Shown: positions 41,212 through 49,870, numbered from the stretch's first letter. The stretch is 64,000 bases of DNA from Anaerolineales bacterium (GCA_016789305.1 JAEURJ010000005.1:44486-108485), one strand, 5' to 3'. Notes: a model not told the origin generated them from the letters alone. Made by a program: numbers and translations.

Positions 41212-42624
41212 ATGAAAATATTTTTTAAATTTCTGTTTGTCACTGTAATGATCGGCCTTTTCGTCGCCGCCTGTGGAAAATCCGAACCCGCAGCCCCAAA
41301 AACTTATACAGAGGCAGAAGTGTCCGCTGCATTTGAAAAGGGCACATGCGGAACCTGCCATACCATCCCCGGTATTCCAAATGCTGCCGGTGTGATTGCA
41401 CCCGATCTTTCAAATATTAAAGATGAAGCGGAAAAAGCCGTGAGCAGCAGTACATACACCGGCTCAGCACACAATGTGCAGGATTACGTCAGAGAATCGA
41501 TCCTAAAACCCGACACATTTGTTGTGCAAAACTGCCCAACAGGTCCATGTGTGGCCGGTGTGATGCCCGCAAAATTATCCGAGACCTTGAACGAAGATGA
41601 AATTAACGCAATCGTTTCATATCTCAGCGGCCTTCCTGAAGGAGCCTTTGGAACTTCCGCGACAGCCGACGCTACATTGGCACCTGTCACTGGCGGCGCA
41701 GATATCGTCCGTGACCCGACCGACCTTCCCGGACCCCTGGAGGTTCGCGAACCCACTACGGTTGTGATCAACCTCGAAGCTGTTGAAGTGGAAGGTCAAC
41801 TTGCAGATGGCACCACCTACACGTATTGGACTTTCAACGGTGCCGTCCCCGGACCATTCTTCCGGGTACGCGTTGGCGACACCATCGAAGTCCACATGAA
41901 GAACAACACCTCCAGCACCATGAATCATTCTGTCGATTTCCATGCAGTTACCGGACCCGGCGGCGGCGCAGTAATGACCCAAACTCAAGCCGGGCAGGAA
42001 ACTGTCTTCACCGCACAGGCCCTCAATGTCGGCCTCTTTGTCTATCATTGCGCAACACCTATGGTGGCCCAACATATCTCCAATGGCATGTACGGCCTGA
42101 TTCTCGTCGAGCCTGAAGGCGGCCTGCCTCCCGTTGACAAGGAATTCTATGTGATGCAGGGCGAGCTTTACACCAGCGGAGCATTTGGCGAGCAGGGTCA
42201 TCAAATGGCCGATACCACAAAATTGCTCAATGAAGATCCGGATTATTTCGTCTTCAACGGCGCCGTCGGCGCACTCACCGCACAAAAACCCTTGATGGCA
42301 AATGTAGGCGATACCGTTCGCATCTTCTTCGGCGTGGGTGGACCCAACTTTACATCTTCCTTCCATGTGATCGGCGAAATCTTCGACCGGGTGTACGACC
42401 AAGCTTCGCTTACCGCCGCGCCACTTACCGATGTGCAGACCACCATGGTCCCGCCCGGCGGTGCAACGATGGTCGAGTTTAGCCTTGAAGTTCCCGGAAA
42501 CTACATCCTTGTGGATCATGCCCTTGCACGTCTGCAACGCGGGTTGGCCGGATACTTGATGGTCGAAGGCGACCCAAATCCCGCGATCTACGATGGCACA
42601 CCCAGCGCAGGCAGCGGCCATTAA
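41212..42624 (+). CDS. nirK: Copper nitrite reductase (AniA-like) with N-terminal cytochrome c domain
   Basis: 470 residues from the ATG at 41212 (AGGAG before it). Lipobox FVAAC (Cys21) anchors it outside the membrane. Residues 35-142 are a cytochrome c domain: haem motif CGTCH (46-50) and axial Met118 in GVMPAKL. Residues 180-455 are the two cupredoxin domains of NirK, reducing nitrite to NO. Type 1 copper ligands: His239, Cys280, His288, Met293. Type 2 ligands: His244, His279, His436. Catalytic Asp242 and His385 (SSFHVIG). The short C-x7-H spacing and NGMYGLILVEP match the AniA class. Cytochrome c fusions I know of put the haem domain at the C-terminus, so this order is notable. Confidence 0.95.
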   Translation: MKIFFKFLFVTVMIGLFVAACGKSEPAAPKTYTEAEVSAAFEKGTCGTCHTIPGIPNAAGVIAPDLSNIKDEAEKAVSSSTYTGSAHNVQDYVRESILKPDTFVVQNCPTGPCVAGVMPAKLSETLNEDEINAIVSYLSGLPEGAFGTSATADATLAPVTGGADIVRDPTDLPGPLEVREPTTVVINLEAVEVEGQLADGTTYTYWTFNGAVPGPFFRVRVGDTIEVHMKNNTSSTMNHSVDFHAVTGPGGGAVMTQTQAGQETVFTAQALNVGLFVYHCATPMVAQHISNGMYGLILVEPEGGLPPVDKEFYVMQGELYTSGAFGEQGHQMADTTKLLNEDPDYFVFNGAVGALTAQKPLMANVGDTVRIFFGVGGPNFTSSFHVIGEIFDRVYDQASLTAAPLTDVQTTMVPPGGATMVEFSLEVPGNYILVDHALARLQRGLAGYLMVEGDPNPAIYDGTPSAGSGH

Positions 42625-42632
42625 TCATAAAC

Positions 42633-42662
42633 AAAGCCCCGTCGGATTTCGACGGGGCTTTT
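42633..42662 (+). terminator. Terminator of nirK
   Basis: AAAGCCCCGTCG and CGACGGGGCTTTT around GATTT; followed directly by the next promoter's TATAAT at 42667. Confidence 0.92.
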
Positions 42663-42666
42663 CCGT

Positions 42667-42672
42667 TATAAT
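42667..42672 (+). promoter_or_regulatory. -10 box (TATAAT) 6 bases before the lipoprotein start
   Basis: TATAAT, TTTGGA, ATG. Only four bases separate it from the nirK terminator. The mRNA is probably leaderless. Confidence 0.5.
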
Positions 42673-42678
42673 TTTGGA

Positions 42679-43317
42679 ATGAAAAAACAAACGTTTCTTA
42701 TCTTAACCTTCAACCTGCTTCTGTTTTCTTTGACAGCCTGTTCCCCCAAAGTTCCAACCCCTGATCCCAAACTAATCATCCAGCAATCTGTTGCCGCCAC
42801 GATCGCAGCAATGCCGGTTCCCACGCAAGCCCCCCTGCCCACACCGTATCCAACCCCCACGGCATTTAACCTCGCCGGCCTGTTTTGTGAGTATCAATTT
42901 TGCATCGGCCATCCCATCGATATGTCCTTCTTTGACTTAAGCGCACAGCAAAACCCAACCACGCCGAGCACATACAACCAGGGTATGGTTACCGCCTTCA
43001 ACATCAACAGCAGCTTATTTATTCAAGTCATGTGGCAAACCGCCCCTGGAACTGGGGACCCGCAATTCCTTTTGGACCTGATGCTTGACGATGCTGCAGA
43101 CCTCCCCCAGGGAAACAAAGATATCAAGCTCGTTCGCGGCATGAATGTCATTTATACATCGATTGCATCCACCGCCACCCCACTGCTGCCCTTCGGTGGA
43201 GCCGCCGCCTGGACATGCAGTGACCGCGTCTTTGCCTGGAAAATCTACGCCCCAGACGCAAGCACGGCCAATCCGTTGTTCGAAGAAGCGCTTGCTAGAT
43301 TTAGCTGTAATCAGTAA
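42679..43317 (+). CDS. Lipoprotein of unknown function
   Basis: 212 residues. Signal peptide with lipobox LTAC (Cys21), followed by a Pro/Thr-rich linker (about 50-66: PTQAPLPTPYPTPTA). The mature domain has a CEYQFCIGHPIDMSFF segment, a few aromatic strands and a final C-pair (WTCSD and FSCNQ), probably two disulfides outside the cell. The linker style is frequent in surface lipoproteins of Anaerolineae. Family not recognised. The next gene begins 3 bases after its stop. Confidence 0.8.
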   Translation: MKKQTFLILTFNLLLFSLTACSPKVPTPDPKLIIQQSVAATIAAMPVPTQAPLPTPYPTPTAFNLAGLFCEYQFCIGHPIDMSFFDLSAQQNPTTPSTYNQGMVTAFNINSSLFIQVMWQTAPGTGDPQFLLDLMLDDAADLPQGNKDIKLVRGMNVIYTSIASTATPLLPFGGAAAWTCSDRVFAWKIYAPDASTANPLFEEALARFSCNQ

Positions 43318-43320
43318 ATA

Positions 43321-44415
43321 ATGAGAGCCAAAGTTAATCCCTGGAATGTTGTAATTAAAGGACTTGTTCTGTATTTTTTATTTCAGCTGTTTCTCGTTCT
43401 TTCCAATTTCAATCCCGCAGCTATTAATATATACCAATCAGAACCTCTGATAAGAGAGCGATTCCCGTTTATCACCTCCCCTAAAGCCGAAGACAAGGCG
43501 CTTGATGTTGGCATTCTCGACACGGTGTTTGCCTCTCACATTATCTCTCTGCCAAAAAAACAGGATGAATATCGGGTGATTATTCTTGGCGATTCCTCCA
43601 TATGGGGCGATCCATTACCCGTCAACTACACAATCGCCAGCCAGATCAACGCGCTTGGCCTGACCTGCAACAACAAACAGATCATTGCATATAACCTTGG
43701 TTATCCGCTCCCTTCAGCCATAAAAGATATGATGGTACTGGACAAGTCAATGGAATATCAACCAGACCTGGTCATTTGGGGCGTCACGATGTACACCCTG
43801 ACCACCCGTATGGTGGAGGAACATCCACTGCTCGGCACAGAGTCGAGTCTTTTGGCATCCCTGAACTCCCGGTATCATTTTATTAATCAAACGCAACCAC
43901 CCAATTCTCCATATGAGAATTGGGTCGATATTAACTTCAGACTCTCCCGAACGTTGCGATACCAATCTTATAGCTTGATTCAACTTGCAACAGGCACAGA
44001 CCAGATACAGCAGGAAATCAATTCCACAAATACCGACTTGACCGACAACCTGGACTACGTGGATATGTCCCCGCCAAACCTGCCGCAAAAAGAGATCAAC
44101 ATAAATCTTGTGAATATCTTTCATCAAATTGCAGATGACGTTCCTGTAATCATTGTCAACGAGCCCATTCTCATCACAGAGAATGTCCCCAATAGTGATT
44201 TACGATATAACTCATATTATCCACGCTGGGCGTACGATCAATATAGGGAATATATGAAGGAGGCAGCTGATCAATACAACTGGGCATATTTTGATTTTTG
44301 GAATGATTTCCCCTCCAGCCTCTTTGCAAACTCCCCGCTGCATCTAAATCGTGAAGGTGAAAAAGTCTTTGCTGATCTATTAGCACCGGCAATACAAGAA
44401 AATTGTATGAAATAA
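43321..44415 (+). CDS. SGNH-hydrolase-like membrane-anchored protein
   Basis: 364 residues. An N-terminal hydrophobic segment (about 13-30) serves as anchor. The following domain has the SGNH layout: block I YRVIILGDSSIWGD with the nucleophile Ser, YQPDLVIWGVTMY at the place of block III, and a C-terminal block V PLHLNREGEKVFADLLAP with the catalytic His (the canonical DxxH is replaced by LxxH-like SPLHLN). Such proteins remove or add acetyl groups on surface sugars. It starts 3 bases after the lipoprotein gene, so they are co-transcribed. A two-way terminator follows. Confidence 0.75.
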   Translation: MRAKVNPWNVVIKGLVLYFLFQLFLVLSNFNPAAINIYQSEPLIRERFPFITSPKAEDKALDVGILDTVFASHIISLPKKQDEYRVIILGDSSIWGDPLPVNYTIASQINALGLTCNNKQIIAYNLGYPLPSAIKDMMVLDKSMEYQPDLVIWGVTMYTLTTRMVEEHPLLGTESSLLASLNSRYHFINQTQPPNSPYENWVDINFRLSRTLRYQSYSLIQLATGTDQIQQEINSTNTDLTDNLDYVDMSPPNLPQKEININLVNIFHQIADDVPVIIVNEPILITENVPNSDLRYNSYYPRWAYDQYREYMKEAADQYNWAYFDFWNDFPSSLFANSPLHLNREGEKVFADLLAPAIQENCMK

Positions 44416-44449
44416 AAAGAGACGCCTCTTCCATAAGGCGTCTCTTTTT
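44414..44449. terminator. Two-way terminator between the SGNH-like gene and the PotD-like gene
   Basis: AAAAAGAGACGCC and GGCGTCTCTTTTT around a 10-base loop. A-rich and T-rich ends make it work for both converging genes. Confidence 0.9.
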
Positions 44450-44450
44450 A

Positions 44451-45590
44451 TTATTTAATTTCCGTCCAAACCTCGTCATATTTAACAATAAACTCACCGA
44501 TGTCCTTCACGTCAAATCCCTTGGCAAAAATATCCGCGGGGGTGTTGGTGATCGGAGATTCAACATAGGCTTGATAGATTTCAGGATGATTTTCCTTTGC
44601 AAAATCCAAGGCGGCCTGGTTGGGAATGGTATACGGATAATCCTGCAGAGTCAACCAAAAGACATCGCCCTGCATCATGTAATTGAGCCAAGCGTAAGCA
44701 AGGTCTGGATGCGGCGCATCACCGGGTAGGCCGAGGCCATCATAAAAGTTAATCGTCCCTTCTTCAGGGAAAACATAGGTCATGGCAGGGTTCTCGCGAT
44801 AGGCAAGGAAGGCCTCCCCATTCCAGACCACACCCAGATCCACATCTCCAGCAAGGAGCGGGGTCTTGGGACTGTCGCTGTCAAAGACACGGATGTTCGG
44901 CTTTAATTCCAACAGCTTCTGTTTTGCTTCATCCAATTGCGCTTCATCCGTCGAGTTGACGTCGTACCCCAAAGTGAGAAGGGCTGCACCGATCATCACG
45001 CGTGGGTCATCCACAGCCACGATTCTGTTTTCATATTCCGGATTCCATAGATCGGCCCAGGATGTCGGGGGTGTTTCCACGGTCTCACTGTTGTACACGA
45101 TGGCATCTGTTCCCATTTGATACGGTACGATGTAATCGGTGCTGTCGCCAAAGGTACTGAACAGGCTTTCATCCAAATTTGCGAGATTGGGCAATTTTGA
45201 TTTGTCCAGTTTTTGTAACATGCCGGTGCGGATCAAAACTTCCACCATGTAATCGCTGGGGTGGACAAGATCATAGACATTCGACCCTTCCCCTGCGGTT
45301 AACTTTGCCTGTAACTCCTCATTGGACGAGAACATGCTCACGTTCACATTCACACCATAGACTAGCCCAAAGCAGTCGATGATGTCCTGTGGAACATATT
45401 CGGTCCAGGTGAAAAGATTAAGTGTTTTGCTTGTAATTTCCATGCGCGGGCTGGGCGCTGGGCATTCAAAGCCGGTGGAAGTCACATATTGTTCCGTCGT
45501 ACCATTGGCCGCACTTCCACAAGCGGAAAGGACCAGGGTCACCAGGATCAACAATGCCACCATGCGGCGTTTGTTGTGCCGTTCATTCAT
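44451..45590 (-). CDS. Spermidine/putrescine-type ABC transporter binding protein
   Basis: 379 residues. Lipobox VLSAC (Cys24). The mature part matches PotD/PotF-type binding proteins: TLNLFTWTEYVPQDIIDCF at the start, YDLVHPSDYMVEVLIRTGML, VPYQMGTDAIVYN, TSWADLWNPEY, and near the end ADIFAKGFDVKDIGEF. It captures polyamines or similar small cations outside the membrane for an ABC importer. The permease and ATPase genes (potA, B, C) are not next to it within this window, which is unusual; it may work with a distant transporter. GGAGG lies 8 bases before the ATG. Confidence 0.93.
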   Translation of the reverse strand: MNERHNKRRMVALLILVTLVLSACGSAANGTTEQYVTSTGFECPAPSPRMEITSKTLNLFTWTEYVPQDIIDCFGLVYGVNVNVSMFSSNEELQAKLTAGEGSNVYDLVHPSDYMVEVLIRTGMLQKLDKSKLPNLANLDESLFSTFGDSTDYIVPYQMGTDAIVYNSETVETPPTSWADLWNPEYENRIVAVDDPRVMIGAALLTLGYDVNSTDEAQLDEAKQKLLELKPNIRVFDSDSPKTPLLAGDVDLGVVWNGEAFLAYRENPAMTYVFPEEGTINFYDGLGLPGDAPHPDLAYAWLNYMMQGDVFWLTLQDYPYTIPNQAALDFAKENHPEIYQAYVESPITNTPADIFAKGFDVKDIGEFIVKYDEVWTEIK

Positions 45591-45652
45591 TTGATTTACC
45601 TCCGAAATTTTGGATATTTGGTTAACGGCAATGTGCGCCGTGAATCAACACT

Positions 45653-46738
45653 TTAAATACCTGCCTTTTTTGCTTCGTCCCACAGGAGGTCCATCTCTTC
45701 CAATTTCATATCGGAAAGATTCCGCCCCTGTTTTTTGGCACCCTGTTCCACAAAAGCAAAGCGTTTCTTGAATTTTGCGTTCGTGCCACGCAGGACTGCT
45801 TCTGCATCCACATGTTTCCAACGCGCAAAGTTGACCAGCACAAAGAACAAGTCGCCGATCTCGGAAGCCAGCTCAAAATCTGCTTCCGCGCCTTTGATTT
45901 CTTCTATTTCTTCTTTGATCTTATCAAGCACCCCATCGATCTGCGGCCAGTCAAAACCCACGCGGGCCGCCCGATCCTGATATTCCTGTGCCTGTATCAA
46001 TGCAGGCAGCGCAGCCGGGACGCCGTCTAAAATTCCCTTCTCTGCTTTCTTCCCGCCTCTTTCTTTTTCCTTTAATTTTTCCCAATTCTGCAGAACACCG
46101 TCCACGCCATCCACCTGGACGTCGCCAAACACATGTGGATGACGTCGAATCAGCTTGTCATTTATGCTTTTGATAACATTAGTTATCGCAAATTCATTGG
46201 CTTCACTGGCAATTTGGGAGTTTAACAGGATCTGCAAAAACAGATCGCCAAATTCCTCGCGCATGGATTCTGTATCGTTGGTGTCCATCGCAGCAAGCGT
46301 TTCATAGGCTTCTTCGAGCAAATGCGTCCGCAGGGTTAGATGGGTCTGCTCGCGGTCCCAGGGGCAGCCATTGGGTGCACGCAAATGAGCCACGATCTCG
46401 GCAAAGGATTCGAAGGAAGTCCCCTCCCCCAGCGAAGGAAGATAAAGACAGGTATTGGCTGAAAAATCGACCACATCCAAATCCATCAATCTTTCTTCTT
46501 TCTTCTTTCCTGAACCCACGACGAGCACCTCGTGCTGCCCTGGATACACACCCAACAAAACATTCTTCACCTGCAAGGCAAGTTCAGCGGAATCAATCCC
46601 AAGGATCAACGTATCCATATCGGGCGGTGTGGGTGGATAATGCCGGGAGGTAAATTCATGTGCATCGAGCAGGGTCAGCTTCGAGGGCGGGGTGATGCGC
46701 AATATTTCAAATGTTGAAGAGATTAAATTGAAGTCCAT
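45653..46738 (-). CDS. mazG: MazG nucleotide pyrophosphohydrolase with a truncated methylase-like N-terminus
   Basis: 361 residues from the ATG at 46736-46738 (GGAG 6 bases before it). Residues 115-361 are two MazG domains with the EExxE...EExxD motifs: HLLEEAYETLAAM with REEFGDLFLQ, and KIKEEIEEIKGA with ASEIGDLFF. MazG hydrolyses NTPs to NMPs and cleans the nucleotide pool. Residues 1-100 resemble only the rear half of the tetrapyrrole-methylase domain of YabN (LTLLDAHEF, then DTLILGIDSAELALQVKNVL, YPGQHEVLVVGS); the AdoMet-binding front half is missing, so this part is no methylase. It follows the terminator of the ribosomal cluster. Confidence 0.93.
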   Translation of the reverse strand: MDFNLISSTFEILRITPPSKLTLLDAHEFTSRHYPPTPPDMDTLILGIDSAELALQVKNVLLGVYPGQHEVLVVGSGKKKEERLMDLDVVDFSANTCLYLPSLGEGTSFESFAEIVAHLRAPNGCPWDREQTHLTLRTHLLEEAYETLAAMDTNDTESMREEFGDLFLQILLNSQIASEANEFAITNVIKSINDKLIRRHPHVFGDVQVDGVDGVLQNWEKLKEKERGGKKAEKGILDGVPAALPALIQAQEYQDRAARVGFDWPQIDGVLDKIKEEIEEIKGAEADFELASEIGDLFFVLVNFARWKHVDAEAVLRGTNAKFKKRFAFVEQGAKKQGRNLSDMKLEEMDLLWDEAKKAGI

Positions 46739-46756
46739 AAAAATCTCCATTAAAAA

Positions 46757-46795
46757 CGTAATTGGTAATCCGTAAATTACGAATTACCAATTACG
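46757..46795 (-). terminator. Terminator at the end of the ribosomal protein cluster
   Basis: CGTAATTGGTAAT and ATTACCAATTACG pair around a 13-base loop that can itself fold; on the reverse strand TTTTTA follows. Placed about 25 bases past the rpsI stop. Confidence 0.75.
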
Positions 46796-46818
46796 AATTC
46801 GGTTCGAATTCTATAAAA

Positions 46819-47211
46819 TTAACGCTTGGTGTAGGTAGGAGCCTTGCGGGCCTTCTTGAGACCTGGTTTCTTACGTTCCTTGACGCGGGCGTCGCGGGTA
46901 AGCAAGCCCTTTTTGCGAAGCAAGGAAGTGTAATCGCCATTGATCAAGACGAGCGCACGGGCAACACCCAAACGCACGGCTTCGGTCTGGCCGGTGGTTC
47001 CGCCGCCGCTGACCAAAACGCTTACATCATATTTGGAAGCTTCCTGACCGGTTGCACCGAACGGGCGCAGAATATCATCGAGATCGCCGAGGCGGGGAAA
47101 GTAGACTGCGCCTTCCTTCTCGTTGACGATGAATTTTCCGCTGCCGCTGGTTAAGCGAACGCGGGCGGTACTTTCCTTGCGACGGCCGATGCCTTCATAA
47201 TATTGAGCCAT
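46819..47211 (-). CDS. rpsI: 30S ribosomal protein S9
   Basis: 130 residues from the second ATG (47209-47211), where S9 proteins start: AQYYEGIGRRKESTARVRL. The C-terminal tail ends in TYTKR, the stretch that reaches the ribosomal P site (normally SKR). Last gene of the cluster, 13 bases after rplM, followed by a terminator. Confidence 0.98.
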   Translation of the reverse strand: MAQYYEGIGRRKESTARVRLTSGSGKFIVNEKEGAVYFPRLGDLDDILRPFGATGQEASKYDVSVLVSGGGTTGQTEAVRLGVARALVLINGDYTSLLRKKGLLTRDARVKERKKPGLKKARKAPTYTKR

Positions 47212-47224
47212 AATCACTTACCTC

Positions 47225-47668
47225 TTATTTCAAAACTTGTGGGTTCTGGACTGCATGCGGATGATCAGGCGTTGCATAGATCTTCAAACGCTTGAGCACG
47301 GCACGACCCATGCGGTTGTGCGGCAACATGCCCCACACTGCATCGCGCAAAGCGCGGTCGGGGTATCGATCCAATTGGTCGCGCAGGGAAATTGTTTTCA
47401 AACCACCAGGATAACCTGAGTGATGATTGTAAACTTTTGAGGTGAGCTTGCTGCTGGTCTTGGTACCGGTAACGGTTACCTTGGCTGCATTCACCACAAT
47501 TACAAAATCTCCCATTTCCACGCCAGGTGTAAATGTCGGTTTGTGTTTGCCAAGCAAAACATGCGCAATGCGCGTGGCCAAACGGCCAAGGTTTTGTCCT
47601 TCGGCATCCACCATAACCCAATCGCGCTGTATTTCAGCGGCTTTCGGATAGTACGTCTTTTGCTGCAC
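47225..47668 (-). CDS. rplM: 50S ribosomal protein L13
   Basis: 147 residues with family motifs WVMVDAEGQNLGRLATRIA, LLGKHKPTF and MLPHNRMGRAVLKRLK. L13 is an early 23S rRNA assembly protein. rplM-rpsI is a conserved pair, here attached behind truA (26-base gap). Confidence 0.98.
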   Translation of the reverse strand: MQQKTYYPKAAEIQRDWVMVDAEGQNLGRLATRIAHVLLGKHKPTFTPGVEMGDFVIVVNAAKVTVTGTKTSSKLTSKVYNHHSGYPGGLKTISLRDQLDRYPDRALRDAVWGMLPHNRMGRAVLKRLKIYATPDHPHAVQNPQVLK

Positions 47669-47694
47669 TTTCGTGTCTCCGTTTCTTAATTATT

Positions 47695-48438
47695 TCAATG
47701 TGATCCATACGTTACTTCTGTTAGGGTCAGGCCATGTGCGGGAGCCAGCCCGGAAAGAAGTGCCTTCTGCTTTGATAAAGCGATCTGGACATCCCTTGCC
47801 GAACATCTTCCCTGCGCAACGGCCACCTGCACGAAAACCATTCTGCGAACCATGCGGAACAAAAACGCATCCGCCTGGATCTCGAACTGCCACTCACCAT
47901 CCGGCATTTTCCTCCACTCGGTCTTTGTCACCGTTCGGACGGTCGTCCCCTTGGGGGTCGTCCGTGAACCGAAGGCGGCAAAATCATGTGTGCCGAGAAA
48001 AAGATCTGCTGTTTGCTGAAGGACACTTTCTTCAAATACAGGCCAAACTCTCCACGCCAACTTTTCACGTAACGGATTACGGATCGATTCGCAAAAGAGC
48101 CTGTAACTATATTTCCGCGCAATCGCATCGAAGCGCGGGTGGAAATCTTCAGGAGCCGTCTTCAGGTTTCGTATCGCAATATCAGGCGGAAGGTCTGCAT
48201 TGAGCGCACGGAGGAGTTTGTCCTCTGTATACGGCCAATCCATCTCAAACGCAGCCACCTGTCCCGTGGCGTGAACTCCAGTGTCTGTTCGGCCAGCCAT
48301 TAAAACTGACTTCCCGGACCATCCATACTTTCGCAGGGATTTCTCGAGCTCACCTTGTACGGTGCGGATATTTACCTGCCGCTGACTTCCCTGAAAACCA
48401 GTGCCGTCGTAGGCCAGGATCACTTGGTAACGTGCCAT
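47695..48438 (-). CDS. truA: tRNA pseudouridine synthase A
   Basis: 247 residues. TruA makes pseudouridine at positions 38-40 of the tRNA anticodon arm. The catalytic Asp is in MAGRTDTGVHATGQVA; other family motifs are AYDGTGFQGSQRQ, FHPRFDAIARKYSYR, GTHDFAAFG and FLFRMVRRMVF. It sits between rplQ (54 bases) and rplM (26 bases), a common order. Confidence 0.97.
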   Translation of the reverse strand: MARYQVILAYDGTGFQGSQRQVNIRTVQGELEKSLRKYGWSGKSVLMAGRTDTGVHATGQVAAFEMDWPYTEDKLLRALNADLPPDIAIRNLKTAPEDFHPRFDAIARKYSYRLFCESIRNPLREKLAWRVWPVFEESVLQQTADLFLGTHDFAAFGSRTTPKGTTVRTVTKTEWRKMPDGEWQFEIQADAFLFRMVRRMVFVQVAVAQGRCSARDVQIALSKQKALLSGLAPAHGLTLTEVTYGSH

Positions 48439-48492
48439 ATTAGCGGTCAGCTTTCAGCGATTAGCCTTTAGCCGATTGCTAGATATTTCTTC

Positions 48493-48870
48493 TTATTCTT
48501 CAACCAACTCAAGGACAACCATTTCAGCGGAATCGCCGAGGCGTGGTCCAAGTTTTAGTACACGGGTGTAACCGCCAGGGCGGGTTGCGAAGCGGGGGGC
48601 AATATCGTCAAACAAGCGTTTGATCAATTGATTGTCACCCATCTTTGAAATGGCCAGACGACGGGCATTGAGCTTGTCAATATCCGAACCATTTGCACTG
48701 TTACGTGCGAGTGTGATCAGCTTCTCGGCTTCACCGCGAATGGCTGCGGCCTTTGCCTTGGTGGTCTGAATACGCTCGTGCGTAAACAATTGTTTGATAA
48801 GGTTGCGCCTCAACGCGATACGCGCGCTTTTGGTGCGTCCAAGTTTGTATCCTGCTACCTGATGTCGCAT
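48493..48870 (-). CDS. rplQ: 50S ribosomal protein L17
   Basis: 125 residues: MRHQVAGYKLGRTKSARIALRR-type start, LFTHERIQTTKAKA and the C-terminal GGYTRVLKLGPRLGDSAEM. L17 lies at the exit tunnel of the large subunit. It starts 2 bases after rpoA, the usual partner. Confidence 0.98.
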   Translation of the reverse strand: MRHQVAGYKLGRTKSARIALRRNLIKQLFTHERIQTTKAKAAAIRGEAEKLITLARNSANGSDIDKLNARRLAISKMGDNQLIKRLFDDIAPRFATRPGGYTRVLKLGPRLGDSAEMVVLELVEE

Positions 48871-48872
48871 CT

Positions 48873-49841
48873 CTAACTCTCCGCTGAATTATCTTTCATG
48901 AAGCCTTTTTCGCGCATCTTGTCGCGAAGCTCATCGAGAGACTTCTCGCCAAAATTGCGAATGGACATGACCGCGGTCTCACCCTTTTCAAGGAGGTCGA
49001 GAACGTCACCCACTGTGGTGATGCCAGTGCGCTTCAATGAGTTGAAGACACGCACGGAAAGGTCGAGGGCTTCCACTGGCGTTTCGGCCAGTTCACTGCT
49101 CAAACGGCTTCCAGAGACTTCGCGTTCCACAGCCACTGCGAGCATTTCTTCATTGATCCCAGCCACATAGCGCAGGTGATCGATCAGAGTGCGGGCGGAG
49201 GAGCTGAGGGCACGTTCCGGGGAAATGGTACCGTCTGTCCAGATTTCCAAAATTAGTTTGTCATAGGCCGTGCTCTGACCCACGCGGGCTGAAGCAACTT
49301 CCCAATTGACACGTTTTACAGGGCTGAAGATCGCATCCACCGGCAATTCGCCAATGGGCATGTGCCCTGCGCGTTCGTTGGCCGGGGAATATCCGCGGCC
49401 GCGTTCCACCATGAATTCGATGTCGAGCTTGGTCTTGGCTCCATCCACGGTGAACAGATATAGATCCGGATTGACGATCTCGATCTCGGCTGGTGCGACA
49501 ATATCCGCAGCAGTCACTTCGCCTTCACCACGCACTTCAAGATGCATGCGGGCGCTGTCCACGCCGTCCATCTTGATGCGGATCTGTTTGATCTGCAATG
49601 TAACTTGAATTACATCTTCGCGCACGCCGGGGATGTCGCTGAATTCATGCAGCACATCCGCAACGCGGACCGATGTAATTGCCGAGCCCTCAAGAGAGGA
49701 AAGCAGGACGCGGCGCAGGGCATTGCCCAGCGTCACACCATAGCCTCGCTCCAGCGGGCTGATTGTGAATTTGCCGTAGTTGCGAGCTTCTGCTTCGCGT
49801 TCGATCTTCGGCATAACCATGTTCGTAATGATACCGGTCAA
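48873..49841 (-). CDS. rpoA: RNA polymerase alpha subunit
   Basis: 322 residues with both halves: N-terminal assembly domain (FTISPLERGYGVTLGNALRR, LSSLEGSAITSV) and C-terminal domain that binds UP elements and activators (VFNSLKRTGITTVGDVL, IRNFGEKSLDEL). I kept the TTG start at 49839-49841 because GGGAG lies 8 bases before it; the ATG at 49818-49820 is the alternative and has no such site. A hairpin lies in the 76-base gap to rpsD. Confidence 0.97.
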   Translation of the reverse strand: MTGIITNMVMPKIEREAEARNYGKFTISPLERGYGVTLGNALRRVLLSSLEGSAITSVRVADVLHEFSDIPGVREDVIQVTLQIKQIRIKMDGVDSARMHLEVRGEGEVTAADIVAPAEIEIVNPDLYLFTVDGAKTKLDIEFMVERGRGYSPANERAGHMPIGELPVDAIFSPVKRVNWEVASARVGQSTAYDKLILEIWTDGTISPERALSSSARTLIDHLRYVAGINEEMLAVAVEREVSGSRLSSELAETPVEALDLSVRVFNSLKRTGITTVGDVLDLLEKGETAVMSIRNFGEKSLDELRDKMREKGFMKDNSAES

Positions 49842-49870
49842 GGTTCACACTCCCTTTCAAAAATGCACCT

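Noticed and set aside
41617..42621. Long reverse-strand open frame across nirK
   Set aside because: Antisense shadow of nirK; rich in His/Cys only because it mirrors the copper-site codons.
44451..45590. Complete polyamine ABC transporter operon
   Set aside because: Only the binding protein is present; flanking genes are mazG and an SGNH-like gene.
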